13,503 nt of DNA from CAZXEU01 sp964639665 (GTDB taxonomy: Bacteria; Bacteroidota; Rhodothermia; Rhodothermales; Bin80): positions 1 to 13,503 of the forward strand of contig CAZXEU010000048.1 in assembly GCA_964639665.1 (NCBI GenBank), read 5' to 3'. Shown here one piece after another: positions 1 through 7,119 of the stretch. Below the pieces are notes generated by a model. It searched no databases. It saw only the letters and a list, made by a program, of their open reading frames with translations, and had not been told where the DNA came from. Every line of letters begins with the position of its first letter. The stretch's first letter is position 1. The position numbers and the translations under genes are program-made.

Positions 1-851
1 ACCAGGTTGGCCACTTCGTTGACGTAGTGCGAAAGATCGGAAAGGGTCGCGAGGGCCTTGGGTTCCACGCACCTGTATCCCATCTTCAGCTGCAGACACG
101 CGATGGCGGCACACAAGTCCGCGTTTCCCGTTCGCTCGCCGATACCGTTGATCGTGCCCTGCACGTGACGAGCCCCGGCCTCTACCGCTGACAGCGTATT
201 GGCTACGCCGCACCCGCTGTCGTTGTGGGCATGGATCCCGACTACGCACTCGTGCGCCTCGCATACCTCCGCCACATAGTCCTTCAGTTCTCCCGGAAGC
301 GTTCCGCCGTTGGTGTCGCATAGCACCAGAACATCCGCGCCGGCTTCGGCGGCAGCAGCCAGCGTGGCCAAGGCGTATTCCCGGTCTGCCCTGTAACCGT
401 CAAAGAAGTGCTCCGCGTCATAGATGACCCGCCTGCCCTTGGACTTGAGATACGAGATACTTCCCGATATCATGTCCAGGTTCTCGTCAAGTCCGGTGCG
501 CAGGGCAGTCTTGACGTGCAGCGTCCAGCTCTTTCCGAAGAGAGACACCGTGTCCGTGCGGGCGGCAAGCATGGCGCGAAGGTTCGGATCGTCCTCAACG
601 GTCCGGTCCGGACGCCTGGTTGATCCAAACGCACAGATATGCGCATTCCGCCAGGTGTTTAGGCGTGCCTCCTCGAAGAAGGCATGATCCTTGGGATTGG
701 ACCCCGGCCAGCCTCCTTCTATGACATCAATGCCGAAGGCATCCAACCGGTGCGCAATGCGCATCTTGTCACGCACGGAAAGGGTAACGTGTTCGCCCTG
801 GGTGCCGTCCCGCAGCGTAGTATCGAAGAGTTCGATGGATGTCGGGGTCAT
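1..851 (-). CDS. cimA: (R)-citramalate synthase, partial (C-terminus beyond window)
   Basis: This enzyme condenses pyruvate with acetyl-CoA to (R)-citramalate, the first step of threonine-independent isoleucine synthesis. About 283 N-terminal residues are visible; the family is usually near 530, so the lid and the C-terminal regulatory domain are missing because the window ends. The visible part is the DRE-TIM barrel. FDTTLRDG (residues 9-16) carries the metal ligand Asp and catalytic Arg, HAHND (207-211) supplies two metal-binding His, and GERTGNADL (238-246) holds the Asn ligand. The segments EGGWPGSNPKD (45-55), FGSTRR and YDAEHFFDGY (144-153) are typical of the Geobacter-type citramalate synthases and differ from LeuA, which reads EAGFP at the first site. 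The ATG lies 12 bases after the leuD stop and has no Shine-Dalgarno. Upstream in the same frame only the leuD TAG is met, so this start is the natural choice. It is last in the visible operon. Confidence 0.9.
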   Translation of the reverse strand, partial: MTPTSIELFDTTLRDGTQGEHVTLSVRDKMRIAHRLDAFGIDVIEGGWPGSNPKDHAFFEEARLNTWRNAHICAFGSTRRPDRTVEDDPNLRAMLAARTDTVSLFGKSWTLHVKTALRTGLDENLDMISGSISYLKSKGRRVIYDAEHFFDGYRADREYALATLAAAAEAGADVLVLCDTNGGTLPGELKDYVAEVCEAHECVVGIHAHNDSGCGVANTLSAVEAGARHVQGTINGIGERTGNADLCAAIACLQLKMGYRCVEPKALATLSDLSHYVNEVANL

Positions 852-863
852 TGCAGCATGGGT

Positions 864-1427
864 CTAGGCGGGCATTAGTCCAGCCTGACGGGCATACTCG
901 AAGACATTTCCGGCCTGCAAAATGTCTGCCACGTCGCCAAGCGGGTTAAGCAGGTGCTCCTCGCCGGTCGTAAGGTTTGTGAGTGTTCCCAGCTTCGTAT
1001 CGATTGCTACTTCGTCTCCTGTCCGTACTCGGTCAATGAGCCTGCTCCGCGACTCGAACGGAATCACGAATCCCCCATCGACGGTATTGCGATAAAAGAT
1101 GCGGGCATAGCTCTCGGCTACTACCACCCTGGCACCCGCTTCCGTGAGTGCAAAAGGCGCATGTTCCCGGCTGGAACCGCACCCGAAATTGCTTCCCGCA
1201 ATGATGACACCATATTTCGAGGTATAGGCGTCCGGCTCCGTGAAGGGCAACCCGCCAAAGGGTAGTCCCTGATTTTGCTCAGGTATTCCGCTCATGGCAA
1301 ACCTGCCGTACATCCTGCGCTCGTCCGGTTTGCGCAGGCTGTACACCAGGTGCTCAGCCGGAATGATCTGGTCGGTATCTATGGCATCGCCCACCACGTA
1401 GGCGGCGCCCCGGATAATGGTTTCCAT
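864..1427 (-). CDS. leuD: 3-isopropylmalate dehydratase small subunit
   Basis: This is the swivel-domain subunit that joins LeuC to isomerise 2-isopropylmalate to 3-isopropylmalate via dehydration and rehydration. The same complex can act on citramalate in the pyruvate route to isoleucine. The protein has 187 residues. Family hallmarks are GDAIDTDQIIPAE (13-25) near the N-terminus and GSNFGCGSSREHAP (78-91), the substrate-recognition loop with the conserved Ser and Arg. It ends in a YARQAGL-like tail. Compared with the E. coli type it starts almost directly at the domain, and as I recall it resembles the plant plastid small subunit. A loop of roughly eight extra residues sits around 50-62. 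It follows leuC after 20 bases with no Shine-Dalgarno. It ends in TAG 12 bases before cimA, in the same reading frame. Confidence 0.95.
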   Translation of the reverse strand: METIIRGAAYVVGDAIDTDQIIPAEHLVYSLRKPDERRMYGRFAMSGIPEQNQGLPFGGLPFTEPDAYTSKYGVIIAGSNFGCGSSREHAPFALTEAGARVVVAESYARIFYRNTVDGGFVIPFESRSRLIDRVRTGDEVAIDTKLGTLTNLTTGEEHLLNPLGDVADILQAGNVFEYARQAGLMPA

Positions 1428-1447
1428 GCGGTCGGTGTATTTGCGGC

Positions 1448-2740
1448 TTACGCCAATACGGTTCTCGGGTCCGTGATCACGCCCGAGAGTGCGGAGGCGG
1501 CTACCGTCAGAGGAGAGGCAAGGTATACGGAGGCCTGCTTTGATCCCATTCGTCCGGGAAAATTCCTGTTGGTCGTTGAAATCACCACTTCGGCCGCATT
1601 ATTGCGCCCAAATGTATCCGGCGGCCCGCCGAGGCAGGCAGCGCAGCTGGCGCGTCCCAGCTTGCACCCGGCCTGTTCGAATATATCGTGGAGCGAAGTG
1701 CCGTCGACCGTAGTAGTGTGCAGCGCACGCCCGATCTCCGTCGTGGCAGGTACAATAAAGGTGTCAATGGCCACCTCCTGCCCCTTCAGGATACGGGCTG
1801 CCGCTTCAAAGTCTTCCAGCTTGCCACCGGTGCAGCTGCCCACATAGGCCCGATCCAGGCGCGTGCCGGCTACTTCGGAGACGCCGGCCCGGTTGTCAGG
1901 TCTGTGCGGTTTGGCGACTACAGGCTCCAGAACCGATACGTCATACGTGTAGACGGAGTGGTAGCGGGCATCGGCATCGCCAAAGACCACCTCAAAGGGG
2001 GCATCCGTACGGCTCCGCACGTAGTCCAGCGTAGTGTCATCCGGAGCGATGATGCCATTCTTGCCACCGGCCTCGATAGCCATGTTGGTTAGCGTCATGC
2101 GTTCCTGCATGCTGAGTCCGTACACAGCTTCGCCGTCAAATTCCATGGCCCGGTACGTGGCACCGTCGCAGCCTATGTCGCCGATAACGGCAAGGATCAT
2201 GTCTTTCGCCATCAGATAGGGCGGCAGACTGCCCTCGAACACGAACCTCATGGTCTCGGGGACCTTGAGCCATATCTTGCCCGTGCCCATAATCAGGGCC
2301 GCGTCGGTGTTGCCCACCCCCGTTGAGAACATGCCGAAGGCACCCGAGGTGCATGTATGGCTGTCGGTGCCGATCAGCAGGGATCCTGGCCGGTTGAATC
2401 CCTCTTCAGCAAGCGCAATATGGCAGACGCCCTTGTAGCGCGGGGTTCCGACATCGTAGAAATGCGGCAGGTCCTGGTCCTGCGCAAATTCCCTCAGCAG
2501 CCGGACATTGCGATTGGCGTGGTGATTCGCCGTGAAGATGTAGTGGTCGGGAAGGATGACCACCTTGTCCCGGTCCCACACGCGAGCATCCCTTCCAAAC
2601 TCCCGCCGGAATATGTCGATGGTGGGCGGTCCACACACATCGTGCGTCATCAGAATGTCCACGTCCACCCAAATGCTCTCGCCGGCAGAGACGCGTGTGC
2701 GCCCGGAGTGCGCAGCAAGGATCTTCTCTGTAATGGTCAT
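1448..2740 (-). CDS. leuC: 3-isopropylmalate dehydratase large subunit
   Basis: This is the aconitase-family catalytic subunit that carries the [4Fe-4S] cluster. It works with LeuD in leucine synthesis and, in this operon, presumably also on citramalate. It has 430 residues, shorter than the roughly 466 of the E. coli form. The three cluster cysteines are visible in GSCTGG (C303) and SCAACLGG (C366, C369). GTDSHTCTSGAFG (124-136), AGGKNGI (224-230) and TTNRNFPGRMG (389-399) are further aconitase-family landmarks. The segments CGPPT near residue 36, VWDRDKVV near 54, PDHYIFTA and STTNRNFPGRMG match my memory of plant isopropylmalate isomerase large subunits closely, which places it in the short LeuC group. 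The start is set by a perfect Shine-Dalgarno six bases upstream, the only one of that strength in the operon. It lies 16 bases after leuA. Confidence 0.95.
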   Translation of the reverse strand: MTITEKILAAHSGRTRVSAGESIWVDVDILMTHDVCGPPTIDIFRREFGRDARVWDRDKVVILPDHYIFTANHHANRNVRLLREFAQDQDLPHFYDVGTPRYKGVCHIALAEEGFNRPGSLLIGTDSHTCTSGAFGMFSTGVGNTDAALIMGTGKIWLKVPETMRFVFEGSLPPYLMAKDMILAVIGDIGCDGATYRAMEFDGEAVYGLSMQERMTLTNMAIEAGGKNGIIAPDDTTLDYVRSRTDAPFEVVFGDADARYHSVYTYDVSVLEPVVAKPHRPDNRAGVSEVAGTRLDRAYVGSCTGGKLEDFEAAARILKGQEVAIDTFIVPATTEIGRALHTTTVDGTSLHDIFEQAGCKLGRASCAACLGGPPDTFGRNNAAEVVISTTNRNFPGRMGSKQASVYLASPLTVAASALSGVITDPRTVLA

Positions 2741-2746
2741 GCAGCT

Positions 2747-2754
2747 ACCTCCTT
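2747..2754 (-). promoter_or_regulatory. strong Shine-Dalgarno of leuC
   Basis: Reading the minus strand, AAGGAGGT sits six bases before the leuC ATG, in the 16-base gap after the leuA TGA. It is a full complement to the anti-Shine-Dalgarno end of typical 16S rRNA. None of the other visible starts in the operon has more than a weak purine patch, so this site fixes the leuC start and suggests that leuC is translated independently of leuA. Confidence 0.85.
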
Positions 2755-2756
2755 CG

Positions 2757-4370
2757 TCAGTCCATGCCGCCTTCGAAGGACTGCATGATGCCGCCCCCCA
2801 CGAATTCGACGTTCTTGCGATCCGAGCGGAATGATTCGAGCTGGTTCAGCGCCTTTATATAGGCATTTGCCGAGGCCTTAAGCACGTCGGTGCTGCGCGC
2901 AACGCCCCGGAAGTAGGCTCCGCTCTCTCCGATCAGCACGGTGACCTCCCCCATGGCGTCCTTGCCCTCGGACACGCTGCGGATGCCGTAGCTGACCAGG
3001 TCGTGGTGACTTCCGGTGGCCTGGTCGATGGCCTTGTAGATAGCATTTACCGGCCCGTCTCCGTCGGCTACTTCCTTGCAGGTCGTACCCGTGCCGAAAT
3101 GGTGGACCAGCACTTCTGCACGAGGCTCACGGGCTGTGCCGCAGGCCACGTGCATCTGGTCCAGCCGGTAAAACGTGCGGGTAGGCTTGCCGAGCGCCCT
3201 CTTTACCATATGCACGAGGTCCTCGTCGAAAATCTCCTTCTTGCGATCGGCCAGCTCCACGAACCGGTCGTAGATGTCCTCCCGATTCTCTTCGGGGACC
3301 ACGATGCCCATCTTGTCCAGGCGACTGAATAGTCCCCTGCGTCCCGAGTGCCGTCCCAGGCGAATAGCTTCGGCGTCCTGGCCCACGTCCTCCGCCCGCA
3401 TGATCTCATACGTCTCGCGGCTCTGCAATACGCCGTGCTGGTGAATGCCGGCCTCGTGACTGAAAGCGTTCCCCCCCACGACGGCCTTGTTGGGCGGCAC
3501 CGCAAAGCCGGTGGCGATGGAGACCATTTTGCTGGTATCGGTAAGCAGGCGTGTGCTCAGGCCCGTTTCGATCCCGAACCACTGGCTGCGCACCTTGAGT
3601 GCCATGACAATCTCTTCGAGAGAAGCATTGCCGGCCCGCTCACCGATGCCGTTGATCGTGCATTCCACCTGCCGGGCACCGGCCAGCACACCAGCCAGCG
3701 AATTGGCAACGGCAAGCCCGAGGTCATCGTGGCAATGCGTGGACAGCACCACGTCGTCTGCCAGGCGGCAGCGCTCGCGTACTACGCGAAACAGTTCGGC
3801 ATATTCGTTCGGCAGACAGTATCCGGTAGTGTCGGGAATGTTGATGGTAGTGGCGCCTGCTTCAAGCGCCGCCGTAATCACTTCGCAGAGATAGCCCACA
3901 TCCGTGCGCCCTGCATCTTCCGCACTGAATTCTACGTTCGGCGTGAAGGTGCACGCTTGGCGTACGGCCTGGTCCGTCATTTTCAGGATAGTGGCCCGCT
4001 TTTCCGAAAGGTCACGGCCGTAGCGCGTGTCCGCGAACTTGGCCATCAGGTGGATGTCGCTCGTGGCCACGAATGTGTGTACGCGCTTGTTGGTGCCCGT
4101 GCGCAGCGCCTCTCCCGCAGCCTCGATGTCCGCTTCCACGGTACGCGCAAGTGCGCATATTACGGGTCCCTCCACTTCCTGGGCAATGCGCTGGACCGCT
4201 TCGAACTGGGTCGGAGACGAAATCGGAAAACCCGCCTCGATAATGTCCACACGCAATGCGGCGAGCTGCTTGGCAATGCGAAGCTTCTCCCCCAGCGTCA
4301 TGGCCGCGCCCGGCGCCTGTTCACCGTCGCGCAGCGTCGTGTCGAAAATCAGTACCCGGTCTCGGGGCAT
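2757..4370 (-). CDS. leuA: 2-isopropylmalate synthase
   Basis: This enzyme condenses 2-ketoisovalerate with acetyl-CoA, the committed step of leucine synthesis. It is a full-length protein of 537 residues. The N-terminal DRE-TIM barrel has FDTTLRDGEQAPG (9-21), with metal ligand D10 and catalytic R14. HCHDDLG (212-218) supplies two His ligands, and GERAGNASLEE (243-253) supplies the Asn. SHEAGIHQHG (304-313) lies in the linker region. Residues from about 395 to 525 form the C-terminal LeuA allosteric domain, so leucine feedback is expected from family knowledge. EAGFPISSP (45-53) separates it from the CimA paralogue encoded at the other end of the cluster. It starts 31 bases after leuB behind a G-poor, C/A-rich spacer with no Shine-Dalgarno, and ends in TGA just before the leuC ribosome site. 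Confidence 0.96.
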   Translation of the reverse strand: MPRDRVLIFDTTLRDGEQAPGAAMTLGEKLRIAKQLAALRVDIIEAGFPISSPTQFEAVQRIAQEVEGPVICALARTVEADIEAAGEALRTGTNKRVHTFVATSDIHLMAKFADTRYGRDLSEKRATILKMTDQAVRQACTFTPNVEFSAEDAGRTDVGYLCEVITAALEAGATTINIPDTTGYCLPNEYAELFRVVRERCRLADDVVLSTHCHDDLGLAVANSLAGVLAGARQVECTINGIGERAGNASLEEIVMALKVRSQWFGIETGLSTRLLTDTSKMVSIATGFAVPPNKAVVGGNAFSHEAGIHQHGVLQSRETYEIMRAEDVGQDAEAIRLGRHSGRRGLFSRLDKMGIVVPEENREDIYDRFVELADRKKEIFDEDLVHMVKRALGKPTRTFYRLDQMHVACGTAREPRAEVLVHHFGTGTTCKEVADGDGPVNAIYKAIDQATGSHHDLVSYGIRSVSEGKDAMGEVTVLIGESGAYFRGVARSTDVLKASANAYIKALNQLESFRSDRKNVEFVGGGIMQSFEGGMD

Positions 4371-4401
4371 GGCAATGTTGGGTTGGATGGGCAGGACTAA
4401 C

Positions 4402-5487
4402 CTACGGCAGCACGCCGTCGGCTTCCAGGGCTAGGCTATGCTCCAGAATGCAATCGGCTACCTGAAGCGTAGACGCATTTCCTCCGAGATCCCTGGTCCG
4501 CATGCCTGATTCCAGTGCCCGATGCACGCCGCCCCTTACGGCGGCAGCTGCGGGGCATTCGCCCAGGTGATCCAGCATCATGGCCATGCTGAGTATGGCT
4601 CCGACGGGATTGGCCACGCCTTGGCCGACAATGTCCGGAGCACTGCCGTGGACAGGCTCAAAGAGTCCGGTCGTTCCGCCAACGCTGGCGGAGGGCAGCA
4701 TCCCCAACGATCCCGGCAGCGTGGCGGCAAGGTCCGAAAGGATGTCTCCGAACAGGTTGGCCGTGAGCACGACGTCGAAGCGTCCCGGGTCCAGCACAAG
4801 CTGCATGGCCGCATTGTCCACGTACAGGTGGTCCAGGGCCACGTGGGAAAACTCTTCGCGGTGAAGGCTTGTGACCACGTTTCGCCAGAGCTGGGAGACT
4901 TCCAGGACGTTCGCCTTGTCTACGGACGTCACGCGTCCTCTTCGCTGTTCGGCAAGGCGGAAGGCCACGCGGGCAATGCGCCGGATTTCAGGCTCACCGT
5001 AGCGCATGGTGTTGCAGGCAGTCCACCCGTTCTCCTGTTCCTTACTGCCTCGCGGCTCCCCGAAATAGATGCCACCGGTAAGCTCGCGAACGATAACCAG
5101 ATCGGTCCCTGCGGCAGCCTGCACGGGCGAGACGGTTGCAAGCGCACGGGGGACAAGGACTGGCCGAAGGTTGGCGAAGACGCCCAGGAGCCGGCGAAGA
5201 GCCAGCAGTCCGGATTCACAGCGACGGTCTCCTGTCTCGTGGTCCCACTTCGGGCCCCCGAGCGCGCCAAGCAGCACGGCATCGGAGGAGACGCAGGCCT
5301 TTCGGGTCGGCTCCGGCATGGGGTCGTCGTGCACATCAAGCGCATGCCCGCCCGCAAGGTGCGTCTGCACTCTCGCAGCGAATCCGTACGCGTGTCCGAC
5401 TGCCTTCAGCAGGCGTACGGATTGCGCCGTGACTTCCGGTCCTATCCCGTCTCCGGGGAGTACGACCACTCGATGGGTACGCGCCAT
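4402..5487 (-). CDS. leuB: 3-isopropylmalate dehydrogenase
   Basis: This NAD-dependent enzyme oxidatively decarboxylates 3-isopropylmalate to 2-ketoisocaproate. In the citramalate route the same type of enzyme converts beta-methylmalate to 2-oxobutyrate. The protein has 361 residues, normal for the family. Visible landmarks are PGDGIGPEV (11-19), GALGGPKWD (74-82), the substrate Arg in FANLRP (104-109), RELTGGIYFG (134-143), the catalytic Tyr in MRYGEPEI (161-168), the catalytic Lys in SVDKANVLE (188-196), and the metal-binding aspartates in NLFGDILSD (244-252). The ATG comes five bases after the ilvC TAG, so the two genes are tightly coupled. There is only a weak GGG upstream. Its place between the ilv and leu genes suits an enzyme needed for both leucine and citramalate-derived isoleucine. 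Confidence 0.96.
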   Translation of the reverse strand: MARTHRVVVLPGDGIGPEVTAQSVRLLKAVGHAYGFAARVQTHLAGGHALDVHDDPMPEPTRKACVSSDAVLLGALGGPKWDHETGDRRCESGLLALRRLLGVFANLRPVLVPRALATVSPVQAAAGTDLVIVRELTGGIYFGEPRGSKEQENGWTACNTMRYGEPEIRRIARVAFRLAEQRRGRVTSVDKANVLEVSQLWRNVVTSLHREEFSHVALDHLYVDNAAMQLVLDPGRFDVVLTANLFGDILSDLAATLPGSLGMLPSASVGGTTGLFEPVHGSAPDIVGQGVANPVGAILSMAMMLDHLGECPAAAAVRGGVHRALESGMRTRDLGGNASTLQVADCILEHSLALEADGVLP

Positions 5488-5492
5488 TGGCC

Positions 5493-6509
5493 CTAAGCCA
5501 GCGCCGGCTCCTCGACGGGTGCTTCCGATCGCCGCAGCCAGCTCATCATCTTGCGAAGCCGTTTGCCTACCGCTTCGATCGGATGGTGCCGGGTTCGCGT
5601 GCGCCGCTGATTGAAATTCTCGTATCCTGATTCACATTCCGCAATCCATTCCTTTGCAAAGGACCCGGACTGTATCTCGGACAGGATGCGCCGCATCTCG
5701 GCCTTTACCGCAGCATTTATCACGCGGGGTCCGCGCGTGTAATTCCCGTACTCGGCCGTATCGCTGATGCTGTAATTCATGTACTCAAGCCCCCCTTCGT
5801 AGTAGAGGTCGACGATGAGCTTGAGTTCATGCAGTACCTCGAAATAGGCGAGCTCCTCGGGGTATCCGGCCTCGACCAGCGTTTCGAAGCCGGCCTGGAT
5901 GAGCCCCTGAGAGCCGCCGCATAGCACGGCCTGCTCGCCGAAGAGGTCCGTCTCGGTTTCGTCCTTGAACGTGGATTCTATCACGCCTGCCCGCGTGCCG
6001 CCGATGGCATCGGCGTAGCTGATGGCCAGCGCAAGCGCATCGCCGGAGGCGTCCTGGGCTACGGCCACCAGACACGGCGTGCCGGTGCCGCTTTCAAAGG
6101 TGCGTCGCACAAGGTGGCCCGGGGACTTGGGCGCGACCATGAACACGTCCACACCAGGCGGAGCGGCAATCTGGTCGTAGTGAATGTTGAATCCGTGCCC
6201 GAAGCCAAGCGCCTTGCCAGCCCTCATGCAGGCAGCAATCTCCTCCTCGTAGACGCGCTTTTGATCCTGGTCCGGGATAAGGATCATCACCACGTCTGCC
6301 CAGTCGGCGGCTTCCCCGATACCCATGGTAGTCAGCCCCTTCGCCCGTGCCTTCGCAGTGGACGAAGAACCCGGGCGCAGGCCTACGGCGACCTCGACGC
6401 CGCTGTCTGCCAGGTTCAGGGCATGTGCATGCCCCTGACTGCCGTAGCCTATCACGGCCACCCTCCTGTTTCGGATAATCGCGGGATCCGCGCTGTAATG
6501 AACGTTCAT
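5493..6509 (-). CDS. ilvC: ketol-acid reductoisomerase, class I (short form)
   Basis: It converts 2-acetolactate, or 2-aceto-2-hydroxybutyrate, to the dihydroxy acids using NADPH and Mg2+. I start it at MNVHYSADPA, giving 338 residues, the usual class I length. An ATG 15 codons upstream would overlap ilvN and add residues without family support. The Rossmann motif GYGSQGHAHAL is at 21-31. The cofactor loop LRPGSSSTAK (44-53) has an Arg and Ser pattern fitting NADPH. The catalytic set is complete: H105, K128, D188, E192, E224, E228 and S249, found in GHGFNIH, APKSPGH, ETDLFGEQ, FEVLHELK and SISDTAEYG. The tail after residue 325 is slightly long and acidic. It begins 25 bases after ilvN, with no Shine-Dalgarno, behind a short A-rich stretch (AATAACAAT). 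Confidence 0.95.
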   Translation of the reverse strand: MNVHYSADPAIIRNRRVAVIGYGSQGHAHALNLADSGVEVAVGLRPGSSSTAKARAKGLTTMGIGEAADWADVVMILIPDQDQKRVYEEEIAACMRAGKALGFGHGFNIHYDQIAAPPGVDVFMVAPKSPGHLVRRTFESGTGTPCLVAVAQDASGDALALAISYADAIGGTRAGVIESTFKDETETDLFGEQAVLCGGSQGLIQAGFETLVEAGYPEELAYFEVLHELKLIVDLYYEGGLEYMNYSISDTAEYGNYTRGPRVINAAVKAEMRRILSEIQSGSFAKEWIAECESGYENFNQRRTRTRHHPIEAVGKRLRKMMSWLRRSEAPVEEPALA

Positions 6510-6534
6510 GGGATTGTTATTGCGCCGGGAATAT

Positions 6535-7110
6535 TCAGTTGTACGAACTGTCACGCTTCATCGCCACGCGACCGCTGCGCGCCACTTCCAGAATCCGGTG
6601 CGGGCGCATCATGTTGATGAACGCGTCAATCTTGCTGGTCGGTCCGGTAAGCTCGAATGTCATAGCACTCCGTGTGATGTCCACGACCTTGCCACGGAAG
6701 ACCGTGCTCACGTCCATGATTTCAGCGCGTGTCTCGGGCTTGTATTCAACCTTGATCAGACACAATTCGCGCTCCACATAGTCCTTCCCCGTCAGGTTTT
6801 CCACCTCGATTGTGTCGACAAGCCTGCTCAGCTGCCGAAGAATCTGAGAAATGATGCGGTCATTTCCCGTGGTCACGATGTTCATGCGGGAGATCGTCTT
6901 GTCTTCCGTCTCCCCGACAGCAATGCTCTCGATGTTGAATCCGCGGGCGGAAAACATGTTGACGACGCGAATGAAGGCACCGATCGAGTTTTCGACCAGG
7001 ACCTTGATCGTGTGCCTGCGCACGAGCTCGCTATCCTGCGGCTCAATGGGCTCTCCCGCGGCGCGTTTGCGGATAATCTGCTGCGGGGTGAGAACCAGCG
7101 TCTCTTCCAT
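6535..7110 (-). CDS. ilvN: acetolactate synthase small (regulatory) subunit
   Basis: This ACT-domain subunit activates the IlvB catalytic subunit and gives valine feedback control. The protein has 191 residues, with about 30 residues ahead of the ACT domain compared with E. coli IlvH. The ACT domain covers about 33-107, beginning VLVENSIGAF and continuing through ARGFNIES. The C-terminal domain follows, with VFRGKVVDIT (137-146) and the closing EVARSGRVAM (175-184). The residues equivalent to the valine-binding Asn and Gly of E. coli IlvH (N11, G14, N29) appear here as N41, G44 and N59, so valine sensitivity is likely; this is inference from E. coli work. It follows ilvB after nine bases in the same frame, with only a weak AGG upstream, and may depend on translation of ilvB. 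Confidence 0.95.
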   Translation of the reverse strand: MEETLVLTPQQIIRKRAAGEPIEPQDSELVRRHTIKVLVENSIGAFIRVVNMFSARGFNIESIAVGETEDKTISRMNIVTTGNDRIISQILRQLSRLVDTIEVENLTGKDYVERELCLIKVEYKPETRAEIMDVSTVFRGKVVDITRSAMTFELTGPTSKIDAFINMMRPHRILEVARSGRVAMKRDSSYN

Positions 7111-7119
7111 AACTAACGC

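Noticed and set aside
3348..4400. Long open frame of 350 codons on the plus strand opposite leuA
   Set aside because: It is a shadow of the GC-rich leuA coding strand, has no family resemblance and lies wholly within a clear leuA gene. The same applies to the 324-codon frame at 4522-5496 opposite leuB.
6510..6554. ilvC start at 6554
   Set aside because: It would overlap ilvN by 20 bases and add 15 polar residues before the normal class I N-terminus (MNVHY); the ATG at 6509 gives the usual family length.
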